Below are positions 52,847 through 62,323 of a DNA stretch of 64,000 bases, piece after piece. Both the position numbers and the translations under genes were made by a program. Under the pieces are notes generated by a model. That model saw nothing but the letters and a program-made list of their open reading frames with translations. It made no database searches and was not told where the DNA came from. The DNA is from CAZOEL01 sp964578835 (GTDB lineage: Bacteria; Desulfobacterota; Syntrophobacteria; Syntrophobacterales; Syntrophobacteraceae), in NCBI GenBank assembly GCA_964578835.1, contig CAZOEL010000008.1:50300-114299 (forward strand), written 5' to 3'. Each line of letters starts with the position of its first letter. Position 1 is the stretch's first letter.

Positions 52847-54748
52847 ATGTTCTTCGGAGAAAGCTGGAAAGCATACTATCAGGAGCGCCTGAACAGCGCG
52901 GGCGTTGTTTTGCGGTATGTCGTCGAGGACGGATGCCGAATCTATATTGGCTCCGGCTGTGGAGAGCCTCAGCATCTTACTCGAGCCTTGGTGGGGTTTC
53001 TGCCTTTGTATCGCGATCTCGAGCTGGTTCAGTATCTTTCCATGGGCGCTTTGCCTGAGGAATGGGATGGGCTGCAGGAGCATTGCCGGCTAAGGACTTT
53101 CTTTGTCGGTCCCCGCACCAGAAAAGCGGTCAATGCGGGGCTGGTCGATTATATCCCAGCTTATTATTCGTCCATTCCGGCTCTGCTGCGCGAGGGAGGC
53201 GCATGGAAACTGGATGTTTGCCTCATCCAAGTCTCTCCGCCGGACGAGCACGGTTTTTGTTCCCTGGGGATTGGAGTAGACATAAACATGGCTGCTGCGA
53301 AATCAGCCGATGTGGTTGTCGCTCAGGTCAATCCGCAGATGCCTCGCACACAGGGCGACACCTTCCTGCACGTTTCGGAAATCGATCATTTCGTCGAGTT
53401 CGAAGAGCCCCTGCTGGAGCTTGTCTTCCAAGAGAGGAGCGCTGTTGCCGAGCGCATTGCGCGCTACGTATCGCAGTTGGTCGAGGATGGTTCGACGATT
53501 CAGGTAGGCATGGGGCGAATTCCCAACTCCGTGCTGCGTTGCCTCGAGGACAAAAAAGATTTGGGCATTCATGCGGAGATCATCACCGACGCCCATTTGC
53601 ACCTTATCAAGAAGGGTGTGATCACCGGACTGAAGAAGAATATTCATAACGGGAAGATCATCACCAGTTCCTGTTTCGGAAGCCGCGAGCTCTACGACTT
53701 CGTCAACAACAACCCCGAAGTGGAGCTTTACCCCATAGATTATGTGAACGACCGACGCCTGATAAGCCAGAACGATAACATGGCGGCCATCAATTCGGCG
53801 CTCGAGATCGATCTTACCGGCCAGGTATGCGCCGATTCCATTGGGCACATGGTCTACAGCGGGATCGGCGGATACGTGGATTTCATGCACGGCGCTTCTC
53901 TCTCCCGCAAGGGAAAGACCATCATCGTCCTGCCGTCGACGAGCTCCGACGGACGCAAGTCCCGCATCGTGAGTCACCTGACCGGCGGGGCAGGGGTGGT
54001 AAGCTCGCGAAGCAACGTGCGCTATGTGGTCACCGAGTTCGGCATTGCGCACCTCCATGGGAAGACCATACGGGAGCGCGCTCTTGCCTTGATAAACATC
54101 GCGCACCCGAAGTTTCGGGAGCGGCTCCTGGGGGAAGCGAAACGATTGCGGTATGTCTACCAGGATCAAATGCTGGCGTCCGTCTTCGAGCCGCTCTATC
54201 CCGGGCAGTGGGAAACCACTCATGTTTTTCGCGGAGAACGCCAGGTCTTTTTTCGGCCGGTGAAGCCGACTGATGAGAGAGCGATCCAGGAATTTTTTTA
54301 TACTTTGCCTGATCTCGACGTTTACTACCGCTTCTTGTCGGCAATGAGGGTGTTTCCGCACAGAAATGCTCAGAGCATGTGCAACATCGACTATGAGCAT
54401 GAAATGGCGATTGTCGGCGTAACCGGCGAGGTCGGCAACGAGACCGTCATCGCGCTTTGCCGGTATATCCTGGACCAGGAAACCAATTTTGCGGAAGTCG
54501 ATTTTGCTGTGCGCGCCGATTGGCAGAAGATGGGCATTGGCTCCTTTCTTATCCAGCAGCTCTGTAAAATTGCCATCTCGAAAGGCATTACCGGTTTTAA
54601 CGCCTATGTTCTGGCAGAGAATCGCAAAATGCTCTCTGTATTCCATAAATCGGGTTATACTGTGAAGACCCATATGGAAGATGGAATCTATGAAATCTCA
54701 TTCCGCTTCGATCAACCTTCCCGCGCTTGCACGACCGATTGCCGATGA
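52847..54748 (+). CDS. Acetyl-CoA hydrolase/transferase fused to GNAT acetyltransferase
   Basis: 633 residues. Residues ~1-440 are a class-I CoA-transferase of the acetyl-CoA hydrolase/4-hydroxybutyrate CoA-transferase group: IGSGCGEPQHLTRALV, VGMGRIPNSVL, catalytic Glu244 in LGIHAEIITDAHL, and GIGGYVDFMHGASLSRKGK. Residues ~465-625 are a GNAT domain (VDFAVRADWQKMGIGSFLIQ with the acetyl-CoA-binding Q/R-x-x-G-x-G/A-like loop, FHKSGY). The same fusion is known in deltaproteobacteria and other anaerobes. It may couple CoA-ester turnover to protein or small-molecule acetylation. A HAD gene follows 23 bp later. Confidence 0.87.
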   Translation: MFFGESWKAYYQERLNSAGVVLRYVVEDGCRIYIGSGCGEPQHLTRALVGFLPLYRDLELVQYLSMGALPEEWDGLQEHCRLRTFFVGPRTRKAVNAGLVDYIPAYYSSIPALLREGGAWKLDVCLIQVSPPDEHGFCSLGIGVDINMAAAKSADVVVAQVNPQMPRTQGDTFLHVSEIDHFVEFEEPLLELVFQERSAVAERIARYVSQLVEDGSTIQVGMGRIPNSVLRCLEDKKDLGIHAEIITDAHLHLIKKGVITGLKKNIHNGKIITSSCFGSRELYDFVNNNPEVELYPIDYVNDRRLISQNDNMAAINSALEIDLTGQVCADSIGHMVYSGIGGYVDFMHGASLSRKGKTIIVLPSTSSDGRKSRIVSHLTGGAGVVSSRSNVRYVVTEFGIAHLHGKTIRERALALINIAHPKFRERLLGEAKRLRYVYQDQMLASVFEPLYPGQWETTHVFRGERQVFFRPVKPTDERAIQEFFYTLPDLDVYYRFLSAMRVFPHRNAQSMCNIDYEHEMAIVGVTGEVGNETVIALCRYILDQETNFAEVDFAVRADWQKMGIGSFLIQQLCKIAISKGITGFNAYVLAENRKMLSVFHKSGYTVKTHMEDGIYEISFRFDQPSRACTTDCR

Positions 54749-54771
54749 CGCTTGCCGCCGGAAGGGCAAGG

Positions 54772-55398
54772 ATGACTGAATTGCACGATATGTTGGAGAA
54801 AAAATCCATAAAACCATCGGAATTGGCCTTTGACATAGACGGCGTCGTCGCCGACACTATGTCCGTATTCATAGATCTTGCGCGGGAGCGCTACGGGCTC
54901 ACGCATCTCACGAAAGAGCACCTTTCGTGCTACAACCTTTACCAATGTCTCGACCTGGATCGGAAAATCATTGACGATCTCGTCTGCCTCACCCTCGACG
55001 ATGAGCACACGAAGATCATTCCTCCCATGCCCGGAGCTGTGGACGTGTTGACGGAGATTGCGCGAGAGACGCCCTTGCACTTCATAACGGCGCGAATCTG
55101 GCCGGAGTCCATTGTCGATTGGCTGCGGCAGACTTTGCCTCACGTGCCGCCGAGCCGCATCCAGGTGGTCGCCACCGGAGCGCCGGAAGCGAAGAAGGAT
55201 ATTTTGAGAAGCCTCAATGTGAAGTATTTTGTCGAAGACAGGTTGGAGACATGCCGATTGCTTCTCGATGACGGCATTCAACCGCTTCTTTTCGATCAAC
55301 CATGGAATCGATCGCCGCAGGCTTCGAGCTTTCCGAGGTTGGAGAAATGGGCTGATCTTCGCATGTTGATTGCGCCGCAAAACGGAAATGGGCATTGA
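54772..55398 (+). CDS. HAD-superfamily phosphatase (5'-nucleotidase-like)
   Basis: 208 residues from ATG 54772 (GGAAGGGCAAGG upstream); the frame is open to 54727, overlapping the GNAT end. Motif I LAFDIDGVVADTM gives nucleophile and acid Asp, motif II FITARIWP, and motif III/IV lies in ...APEAKKDILRS, YFVEDRLETC. The short cap after motif I resembles deoxyribonucleotidase-like HADs. Probably cotranscribed with the CoA-transferase-GNAT gene. Substrate unknown. Confidence 0.75.
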   Translation: MTELHDMLEKKSIKPSELAFDIDGVVADTMSVFIDLARERYGLTHLTKEHLSCYNLYQCLDLDRKIIDDLVCLTLDDEHTKIIPPMPGAVDVLTEIARETPLHFITARIWPESIVDWLRQTLPHVPPSRIQVVATGAPEAKKDILRSLNVKYFVEDRLETCRLLLDDGIQPLLFDQPWNRSPQASSFPRLEKWADLRMLIAPQNGNGH

Positions 55399-55492
55399 TT
55401 GGCGCTCTCAGAGGACTCTGCTTAGCGAGTCGGGCGCCGGTTGAGACGAGCGCACGATTCCATGGAGACAATTCGGGGCGGTAGCAGCTTTT

Positions 55493-56167
55493 ATGGAATT
55501 GGAAAACAAGATACCCGTACAAATCAAGGCGAAGCGGGATGGCTTCATTCTTTTGCCGGACTCGCTTGCCACCTTCGAATCCATAATCGAATACATCGAA
55601 CGGAGACTGGAAGAGTCTCGCGATTTCTTCCACCGTTCTGACATGATTCTGGACCTCCGTTTGAAGCCGCTCATGACCGATGAAGTGGCCAGGCTCTATA
55701 GCATGCTTATCGAGAGAGCCAGAGTGAAAATGGTTGAGGTGAAGCTGGCGGATGATTTGAGCTTCATGCTGGATCATCCCGCCCCTCAGCCCGTCGTGGC
55801 TCCGAAGCCGGCGCTGATTTCCGCTGAATACTCGGATCAGGAGGATCCTCCCGTCATCATACGGAGCACCTGCCGTTCCGGAACCAGGATTGAAGCCCCG
55901 TCTGATTGCGTTGTTCTGGGAGATGTGAATCCAGGGGCTGAAATAATGGCTATAGGCGACATCGTTGTATATGGCAATTTGCGCGGCATTGCCCATGCGG
56001 GCGCTTCGGGAGACAGGTCTGCAAGGATCTGGGCGCTCAGCATCGAGCCGAGCCAGATACGCATAGCGGACCTGTTGGCGCTTTCGGCAAGGAGCGGCAA
56101 GGCCATTCAAAAGCGCTACGAGATCGCCCAGGTGGAAGGCGACTTGATTCAGGTCGTGACTATGTAA
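55493..56167 (+). CDS. minC: Septum-site-determining protein MinC
   Basis: 224 residues. N-terminal FtsZ-inhibiting domain (IPVQIKAKRDGFILLPDS..., FHRSDMILDLRLKPL), a proline-rich linker (DHPAPQPVVAPKPA), and the C-terminal beta-helix domain with the MinD-binding RSGTRIEAPSDCVVLGDVNP, VVYGNLRGIAHAGASGD. With MinD it blocks Z-ring assembly at the poles. First gene of a min cluster; 67 bp before minD. Confidence 0.93.
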   Translation: MELENKIPVQIKAKRDGFILLPDSLATFESIIEYIERRLEESRDFFHRSDMILDLRLKPLMTDEVARLYSMLIERARVKMVEVKLADDLSFMLDHPAPQPVVAPKPALISAEYSDQEDPPVIIRSTCRSGTRIEAPSDCVVLGDVNPGAEIMAIGDIVVYGNLRGIAHAGASGDRSARIWALSIEPSQIRIADLLALSARSGKAIQKRYEIAQVEGDLIQVVTM

Positions 56168-56234
56168 GATACTGCCTGTTGAGGCCTTTTATTATTTTAA
56201 ATCAATCTTATACAAGAAAACAGGTGAAACGTTT

Positions 56235-57026
56235 ATGGCCGGAAAAACCATGGTCGTAACATCGGGAAAAGGCGGCGTTGGCAAAACGACCACTGTCGCC
56301 AATCTGGGATCGATGTTGGCGAAAAACAAGCACAGCGTCGTCATGATCGATGCCGACATCGGACTGCGCAATCTTGATGTCGTTATGGGACTGGAAAACC
56401 GCATAGTCTATAATCTGGTGGATATCGTCGAAGGCAAATGCCGCAAACAGCAGGCCATGATTCGCGATAGGAAACTGAACAACCTCTTCATTATTCCATC
56501 AGCGCAGACCCGGGAAAAGGACGCCGTAAATCCGGAGCAGATGAAAGAACTGTGCGCCGAGTTGGCGGAAGAGTTTGATTACGTGATAATCGATTGTCCA
56601 GCGGGGATCGAACGGGGTTTCAAAAACGCGGTGGCAGGCGCCGAGATAGCCATAGTGGTTACTACTCCCGAAGTATCGGCGATTCGCGACGCAGACCGGG
56701 TAATCGGATTGCTCGAGGCGAGCCTTATAAAGAATATTCATCTCGTTGTGAATCGATTGAACAAAAGGATGGTAAAGAAAGGCGATATGATGTCTACCGC
56801 CGATATCGTCTCCCTCCTTTCCGTGCCTCTAATCGGAGTTGTCCCGGAGAGCGAAGAGGTTGTTGTGTCAACGAACCGTGGCACCCCGCTCGTACATGAA
56901 AAAGCAAGCAGAGCAGGGAAAGCCTTCAGGAAGATTGCCGCTCGCCTCAACGGAGAAGACGTTCCCTTCGACGACGACTGCGAAGAGGGGCTCCTGGACC
57001 GGATGAAGCGTTTTCTTTGGAGCTGA
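56235..57026 (+). CDS. minD: Septum-site-determining ATPase MinD
   Basis: 263 residues; AGGTGAAACG before ATG 56235. Deviant Walker A SGKGGVGKTTT with both lysines (Lys12, Lys17), switch I DADIGLRNLDVVMG, DCPAGIERGF, and a C-terminal amphipathic membrane-targeting helix (EGLLDRMKRFLWS). Binds the inner membrane as an ATP dimer, recruits MinC, and is released by MinE. Confidence 0.96.
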   Translation: MAGKTMVVTSGKGGVGKTTTVANLGSMLAKNKHSVVMIDADIGLRNLDVVMGLENRIVYNLVDIVEGKCRKQQAMIRDRKLNNLFIIPSAQTREKDAVNPEQMKELCAELAEEFDYVIIDCPAGIERGFKNAVAGAEIAIVVTTPEVSAIRDADRVIGLLEASLIKNIHLVVNRLNKRMVKKGDMMSTADIVSLLSVPLIGVVPESEEVVVSTNRGTPLVHEKASRAGKAFRKIAARLNGEDVPFDDDCEEGLLDRMKRFLWS

Positions 57027-57043
57027 TTAGGAGGAGTCGTCCC

Positions 57044-57310
57044 ATGTTGAATGCAATCAAGAGGTTTTTTGGAGACAAGTCCGGTCAGGTAGCCCGTCAG
57101 CGCATGCAGGTCGTTCTGATGCACGACCGTATGGACCTGACCCCGGATATCATGGAATCCCTCAAGAACGACATTCTGAGCGTTCTTTCCCGATATATGG
57201 AAATCGACAAGCAGACGATCCGCGTGGATCTCGAGCAGGGAAAGGAGTATACGGCGCTTGTCTCCAATGTGCAGATCAAAAGAGTGTATAGGCGCGCCGA
57301 AGGTGTTTAG
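57044..57310 (+). CDS. minE: Cell-division topological specificity factor MinE
   Basis: 88 residues from ATG 57044 (TAGGAGGAGTC upstream). The N-terminal membrane/MinD-contact helix MLNAIKRFFGDKSG is followed by QVARQRMQVVLMHDRMDLTP and the dimerisation beta domain (ILSVLSRYMEIDKQTIRVDL). Stimulates MinD ATPase and drives pole-to-pole oscillation. 17 bp after minD. Confidence 0.93.
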   Translation: MLNAIKRFFGDKSGQVARQRMQVVLMHDRMDLTPDIMESLKNDILSVLSRYMEIDKQTIRVDLEQGKEYTALVSNVQIKRVYRRAEGV

Positions 57311-57322
57311 AATGGAGTCATC

Positions 57323-57562
57323 ATGGCGATAAGGGTTTTCCTGGCTGCAACTCTAAGAAGATATTTGCCGGGATACGACGCCGCCATCGGTCATGAGATG
57401 ACTGTCGAGGAAGGCGCAAGCGTTCGTGATGTGGCCTGGGAGCTTGGCGTCAACGAAGATGAGGTAAAGCTCATCATGGTGGATGGCGTCGGAGCGAAGT
57501 GGGATACTAAGCTTGCGGGGAATGAGCGCGTGGCCTTTTTTCCTCCTGTAGGCGGAGGCTGA
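57323..57562 (+). CDS. MoaD/ThiS-type ubiquitin-like sulfur-carrier protein
   Basis: 79 residues. Beta-grasp sequence IRVFLAATLRRYLPGYDAAI..., VEEGASVRDVAWELGVNEDE, ending FFPPVGGG with the C-terminal GG that is adenylated and thiocarboxylated. 12 bp after minE on the same strand. Could serve molybdopterin, tungstopterin or another sulfur-transfer pathway; its attachment to min genes is probably incidental. Confidence 0.83.
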   Translation: MAIRVFLAATLRRYLPGYDAAIGHEMTVEEGASVRDVAWELGVNEDEVKLIMVDGVGAKWDTKLAGNERVAFFPPVGGG

Positions 57563-57843
57563 TGGAAGCGGAAGATTCTTCCAGCCTGAGCCATCCTTCG
57601 ATTGCCTGTGCGCTCTCTTTGTGTCGCCTTTGTTTTTGTAGCGCATTCGGGGCTCTTCTCCCGCCCTTTCAACTGATATAGAGTCGTTTACATTTTATCG
57701 TGGCTGCTGCGCCGCTGAAGCGAGCCATTTCTGTTTCCGCAGGTATTATCTCGCCGTCGCCGTATGAGGAAAAGATAATGCCGCGTAAACGGGCGCAGGG
57801 GAAGGGCTGCGTCCAAAACCGCATCCCCTGCTTCTAGCGTCGG

Positions 57844-58233
57844 CTATTCGCGCTCTTGTTCAGGGGGCTGCTCGAGGGCTTCGCCTAATTCTTTGAGCAG
57901 CGCTTGCGCATCCGTTCTGCCTTCATTGGAAGACTTGCGAAGCATGGTAACGGCCTGATCATAAGCTTCGCTCGCTTCCTCGGAGCCTCCCTGCGCTTGC
58001 TGTTTTAGTTGTTGAAGAGGGCCGAGCAAGTTGCCGAGCACTCCTTCCAACGTTCCAGTCGCTGTCTTCACTACTCCTCCCACTGTCTTTCCCAAGCCAC
58101 CGACCAATCCCCCGAGCGCCTCCGTCAATCCGCCAAGGGCCTCACCAAGACCTTCTCCCAATCCCGACGCCGGGCCGCCTGACTGTTGGCCGCGTTTCGG
58201 GGGCATACTGCTTTTTCTTTGTTGCTGTGGCAT
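57844..58233 (-). CDS. Gly/Leu-periodic small protein of unknown function
   Basis: 129 residues from ATG 58233 (GAGGAGAGAG upstream). The middle is strikingly periodic: GLGEGLGEALGGLTEALGGL-type repeats of Gly, Leu and Val followed by LEGVLGNLLGPLQQLKQQAQ, then an acidic helical tail. N-terminus is basic and Gln-rich (MPQQQRKSSMPPKRGQQ). Glycine-zipper-like spacing suggests membrane or self-association. No signal peptide; no family recognised. Confidence 0.6.
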   Translation of the reverse strand: MPQQQRKSSMPPKRGQQSGGPASGLGEGLGEALGGLTEALGGLVGGLGKTVGGVVKTATGTLEGVLGNLLGPLQQLKQQAQGGSEEASEAYDQAVTMLRKSSNEGRTDAQALLKELGEALEQPPEQERE

Positions 58234-58528
58234 ATTCTCTCTCCTCATATTCCTCATCACTTCTAATCCTCAACAATACGCCGGAGGATAGATGACAAAG
58301 GAATGAAGCTCTGAAGTTTCTATTTCATCCGATGATTCAATCACATCCTAAAAAGATAAACACGAAAGGCCTTATCGGCGTTATGGCCGAAAAAGAGGCA
58401 GCGATTCCAAATTTAGAAATATTGGGAATGAAGCGGAGAAGTTGACTCAATGATGCACATGGATTAAGGTCATTTGGTGGCGGAACAAGATATTCTCAGG
58501 CGGAGCCGGTTTATCTGCAGACCAGGGC

Positions 58529-60775
58529 ATGACGCCGGGAAAGAACCAACATAGAAGAAATCGAGACGACGTGAAGCTTCTATTGAGCGCTTTACTAGTA
58601 TTGTTGACAATTTTGGCCTGCTTCTTAGAAGACGCTTATCTTCATTTCCTGCCTCCCAAGCCCGGACAGAATGCGCCTCTTACTTTTCGCGCCGGGCGTC
58701 CATTCAACTTCGATCAGGAGAAAGCCTTCGGCGGCAAGAGAAAGTTGGCCATATCGCAGTATATCCCCCTCTACACGCACATTCCGGATGGATTCGAAAC
58801 GACGAACAAGAAAATGCTGGAGATACTGAAAAGGGTTTCCGCCATCCAGAGCGGTCCGCAAAGTGAGAAGACCGAATTTTTGAAGTATCTCCGAAAAGAG
58901 CTCGGGCTCGATATGAGTGATGAAGCCGCGGCGCAGTTTCTCGCCTACGCCAATATCAGAAATCTTCTCGAGGCCATTAAGACTATACAGGAGACGATCC
59001 TTCAGAGTCGAATCGTCGAAGACCCTCAACCCATAAAAGGCAAAAAGACGGCAGAGATCCTTTTCCCGGAGCCTGTCGGAGCCGTTGCTTTACCGGCAAG
59101 CGAGCTCGTCACCGTGGATGAAGCGAGACTCGACCTCCAAAAGAAGATTTATCAGGTATTCTGGCAGATCGATAAGAGTGTGCTGGATCCCGTCGTTAAG
59201 ATAGCCGTCTCCGCGCTCTCTCCGAATCTCAGGTACGACCAGAAGGAGAACGACAGGAGAATTGAGGAGATCATTCGCCGGTATCCATCGAAGATAATCC
59301 CCTTCGAGGCCGGCGCCGTTCTGGTCCCGTTCCGGAAGGTGATGACCGAAGAGGATGTGCTTCTGCTTGCGGCTCATCAGGAGGTTGCGGAAAGAGATTT
59401 CTTAAAGAGCGCGCCATGGATTTTCCTGGCTGTTGTTTCCATGCTGGTCCTCTACAACTTGTTTCTCTCACGGGTGCTCCAGCCTTGGCTGAATCGAAAA
59501 CCGCCCGTTCTTCTCATGCTATCGCTCCTTGTTGCCGCCGTTGTGCTGATGGAGGCGTTCCTTCTTTTAACAACTCTTTCGGTCTATACCTTCCCGTATT
59601 GCTTCCTTCCCATCTTGCTTGCACTGCTGGAAAGAGAGAAAATCTCGGCCTCATGGACTACCTTGCTGGGAGCAATGCTTGTGAGCTTCGTTTCCGGGCC
59701 TACTGCCGAGATTTTCCTCTTCTTCTCCCTCGGTGGACTTCTTGCTATTTTGCTCTCCAACGGAATCCGCAAACAGTTCCACGTGCTTGCGCCTTCCTTC
59801 TTTGTTGGTCTGAGCAATATGATGGTCTCGATCATATTTTTCCTTGATTGGAAGACTCTGGCGTTCTGGCTGTCGGGCAACGAAAAAGCAGCTTCCGTTA
59901 CATTTGGCGCTCTCTTCAACGGGAATTTGTTTTCAGAGTCCGCCTGGGCTTTTCTAGGAGGTCTTGCGGCCGGCCCGGTCGCACTTCTTCTTCTGCCTCT
60001 CATGGAATTCGCCTGGCGTCGTGTGTCTACTTTTCAGCTAAATAAATACAGCGACTTACAGCACCCTCTTATGCGAGATCTATTGACGAAAGCCCCCGGC
60101 ACTTATCAACACACCATGTCCGTAGCCTATCTGGCCGAGGCTGCGGGAGAAGCCGTTGGAGCAAACACTCTTCTGCTGCGCGTCGGAGCTTACTACCACG
60201 ATATCGGTAAGATGGCGGACCCAAAATTTTTTATTGAGAATCAGTTTGGGGTGAATAATCCGCACGACGAGCTGAATCCGTCTGAAAGCGTGCAGAAGAT
60301 CATGGAGCATGTCAGGAATGGAATCGGCATGGGGCGCAAAGCTGGCCTACCCGATGTTGTTCTGGACTTCATCCCTCAACATCACGGCTGTCAGCTTGTC
60401 GAATATTTTTATGATAAAGCATGTAAAGAGAGCCAGGAGAATAAGCCCGATGAACAGGATTTTAGATATCCCGGGCCAAAACCTCAGAGCATCGAGACTG
60501 CGATTCTTATGATTGTGGATGCTGTCGAAGCCGCTTCTCGAACAGTTCAGGAGCCCACGCCGGAAAAGATCAAATCCCTCCTGCGCTTCATCGTGCAGAA
60601 AAGAATCGCCGACGGCCAATTCGACGAGTGCAATCTTTCTACTCAGAATATCCACAAGATCATACAGACTCTTGCGGAGACTCTCGAGGCGTCCTTTCAT
60701 ACTCGAGTGGAATACCCCTGGCAAAGAAATGAGCGTGAGCGGACAGAGGAGGAGCACGCGCTCGAGTTGAAATAG
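58529..60775 (+). CDS. 7TMR-HD family protein, PgpH-like cyclic-di-AMP phosphodiesterase
   Basis: 748 residues. One N-terminal TM (LLLSALLVLLTILACFLEDA), a ~270-residue extracytoplasmic 7TMR-HDED domain, seven TM helices from ~295 to 500 (e.g. SAPWIFLAVVSMLVLYNLFL, PVLLMLSLLVAAVVLMEAFL), then a cytosolic HD domain with RVGAYYHDIGKM (catalytic HD), NPHDELNPSESVQ and FIPQHHGCQLVEYFY. PgpH proteins hydrolyse c-di-AMP to pApA. Start ATG 58529 lacks a strong ribosome site. Confidence 0.9.
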   Translation: MTPGKNQHRRNRDDVKLLLSALLVLLTILACFLEDAYLHFLPPKPGQNAPLTFRAGRPFNFDQEKAFGGKRKLAISQYIPLYTHIPDGFETTNKKMLEILKRVSAIQSGPQSEKTEFLKYLRKELGLDMSDEAAAQFLAYANIRNLLEAIKTIQETILQSRIVEDPQPIKGKKTAEILFPEPVGAVALPASELVTVDEARLDLQKKIYQVFWQIDKSVLDPVVKIAVSALSPNLRYDQKENDRRIEEIIRRYPSKIIPFEAGAVLVPFRKVMTEEDVLLLAAHQEVAERDFLKSAPWIFLAVVSMLVLYNLFLSRVLQPWLNRKPPVLLMLSLLVAAVVLMEAFLLLTTLSVYTFPYCFLPILLALLEREKISASWTTLLGAMLVSFVSGPTAEIFLFFSLGGLLAILLSNGIRKQFHVLAPSFFVGLSNMMVSIIFFLDWKTLAFWLSGNEKAASVTFGALFNGNLFSESAWAFLGGLAAGPVALLLLPLMEFAWRRVSTFQLNKYSDLQHPLMRDLLTKAPGTYQHTMSVAYLAEAAGEAVGANTLLLRVGAYYHDIGKMADPKFFIENQFGVNNPHDELNPSESVQKIMEHVRNGIGMGRKAGLPDVVLDFIPQHHGCQLVEYFYDKACKESQENKPDEQDFRYPGPKPQSIETAILMIVDAVEAASRTVQEPTPEKIKSLLRFIVQKRIADGQFDECNLSTQNIHKIIQTLAETLEASFHTRVEYPWQRNERERTEEEHALELK

Positions 60776-61167
60776 AGCTTTGGCTTTTCGACGAACAACT
60801 GCGGAAGAAAGCCTGGAGTCAGGCATAAATATGCTGTAAACGGGTCTGATTTGGACTTCCCTAGGGCGGTTTTGGGAGCGCGGGCGTCCCTGCCCGCGGA
60901 TGAAGAGGCCAGGATGGCCGCGTTCCCGGGAAAAGTCCTGTTTTCATGCGTCCGAAGTATAGTTGCCTCTGTTCCCGGAGGATGCCGGGAACAGAGGATA
61001 CAAAAAGCCAGGAAGAGAACCTGGCAAACTCTTCATTCTGTTAGGCGGGTATATACTAAAATTAATATAAATACAGCAGACGCCATTTGCCATCATTGGT
61101 ATAAGAGTATAAAATCATTGATGAATAGACGATATGGGGATGGGGCCGAGGATTCCGACGCGCAGAG
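60776..61167. other. Non-coding gap with long repeat
   Basis: Contains the repeat at 60831-60962; no gene supported elsewhere. Confidence 0.4.
60831..60962. repeat. Long interspersed repeat, copy B
   Basis: 132 bp matching 34682-34812, beginning CTGTAAACGGGTCTGATTTG and ending near AAGTATAG. The GC-rich core hairpin is kept although the arms have diverged. Located 55 bp after the PgpH-like stop. Confidence 0.7.
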
Positions 61168-61207
61168 AAGCGGCGAGCTTCGCCCCATTGTGCGGAGCTC
61201 GCCGCTT
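61168..61207. terminator. Terminator hairpin of the cyclophilin gene
   Basis: Perfect 12-bp stem AAGCGGCGAGCT (61168-61179)/AGCTCGCCGCTT (61196-61207), 16-nt loop, 11 bp from the minus-strand stop. Confidence 0.55.
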
Positions 61208-61217
61208 TTCCGCGGGA

Positions 61218-61823
61218 TTAGTTGGCTGCTTTAATGCTTTCTATGATCACGGGTTTTTCCGGGACATTCTGGAAAGGACCTACAGTGGTAGTTTTAACCG
61301 CTTTGATTTTGTCGACGACATCCATGCCTTCTATGACTTTGCCGAACACGGCGTAACCGAATCCCCCCTGCGATTCATCTCTGTGATTGAGGAACTCGTT
61401 GTCTTTGACATTGATAAAAAACTGCGATGTGGCGCTGTCTATAACTCCCGTACGAGCCATGGCGATCGTGCCGCGCTCGTTCTTCAACTCTCCGGAAGCT
61501 TCGTTTTTGATCGGCTCATGCGGCTGCTTCTGTTTCATATCGGGAGTGAAGCCCCCGCCCTGAATCATGAAGTTGTCAATGACTCTGTGAAATATAGTGC
61601 CGTTATAGAAGCCTTCATCAACATAGGTGAGGAAGTTCTTCACTGTGAGGGGCGCCTTTTCCTGCAAGAGCTCGATGCGGACCGTCCCCTCAGAAGTCTC
61701 CATTATGACCACCGGATTTTGCGCTTGTTTCATCTCTTGCTCCCCTGCAAAGCTTGCTACTCCTGTTGACGATAAGAATGCTGCGGCCATGGTGATGATG
61801 CATAGCAGGATCGTGCGCGTCAT
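61218..61823 (-). CDS. Secreted cyclophilin-type peptidyl-prolyl isomerase
   Basis: 201 residues from ATG 61823 (GGAGGGAGAAAAGCG upstream). Signal peptide TRTILLCIITMAAAFLSSTG, cleavage near FAG. Cyclophilin core: VIMETSEGTVRIELLQEKAP, FHRVIDNFMIQGG (catalytic Arg), GTIAMARTGVIDSATSQFFI, YAVFGKVIEGMDVVDKI. PpiA-type enzyme accelerating proline isomerisation in the periplasm. Confidence 0.93.
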   Translation of the reverse strand: MTRTILLCIITMAAAFLSSTGVASFAGEQEMKQAQNPVVIMETSEGTVRIELLQEKAPLTVKNFLTYVDEGFYNGTIFHRVIDNFMIQGGGFTPDMKQKQPHEPIKNEASGELKNERGTIAMARTGVIDSATSQFFINVKDNEFLNHRDESQGGFGYAVFGKVIEGMDVVDKIKAVKTTTVGPFQNVPEKPVIIESIKAAN

Positions 61824-62323
61824 ACGCTTTTCTCCCTCCATCGTTTATTAAAAACTCTCCTGGTGGGGTTTTGAATCGATCTCGGCATGCTTTTTACACG
61901 GCCTTGGGCGAAAAACGCGCAGATGGTGCAAAAGAAGGATCGTCCATAACCCCGGCTTCCCTGTGACTAGCAGAATATAAGGAGAAGCTCAATGGTTTTC
62001 ACTACGTGAGGTGGGGTTTTTGCGCACTTCCGCATTCGTCCTGATTGTCTGGTAATGCAAGGATGGACTCTTTGGACTCATAGAAAAGGAGCACGGGCAA
62101 ATTTGACGGGTTGTCGGGGATGGGTTATATTTAAACAGTAGTTTGAATCGATTATTTGATGGAAGCAAGTTTCTTCACAAGAAGAGTCATTGTTTCTTTT
62201 GGATGAGTCTTCGTCGTTAATACGGATTTTCCCCTTGAAAGATCTTTATCCGGCCTAATTAGACGCCTTTTCGATCAGCCATCCAGAAGAAGTGAAAACG
62301 GTCTTGCGGAAGGAGAAACAGAA
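61824..62323. other. Non-coding divergent gap
   Basis: About 500 bp between divergent secreted-protein genes. AAGGAGAAACAG before 62324 is a good ribosome site; no promoter or repeat recognised. Confidence 0.4.

Noticed and set aside
53303..54673. 456-codon minus-strand frame opposite the CoA-transferase-GNAT gene
   Set aside because: Shadow frame; the sense gene has catalytic motifs on the plus strand.
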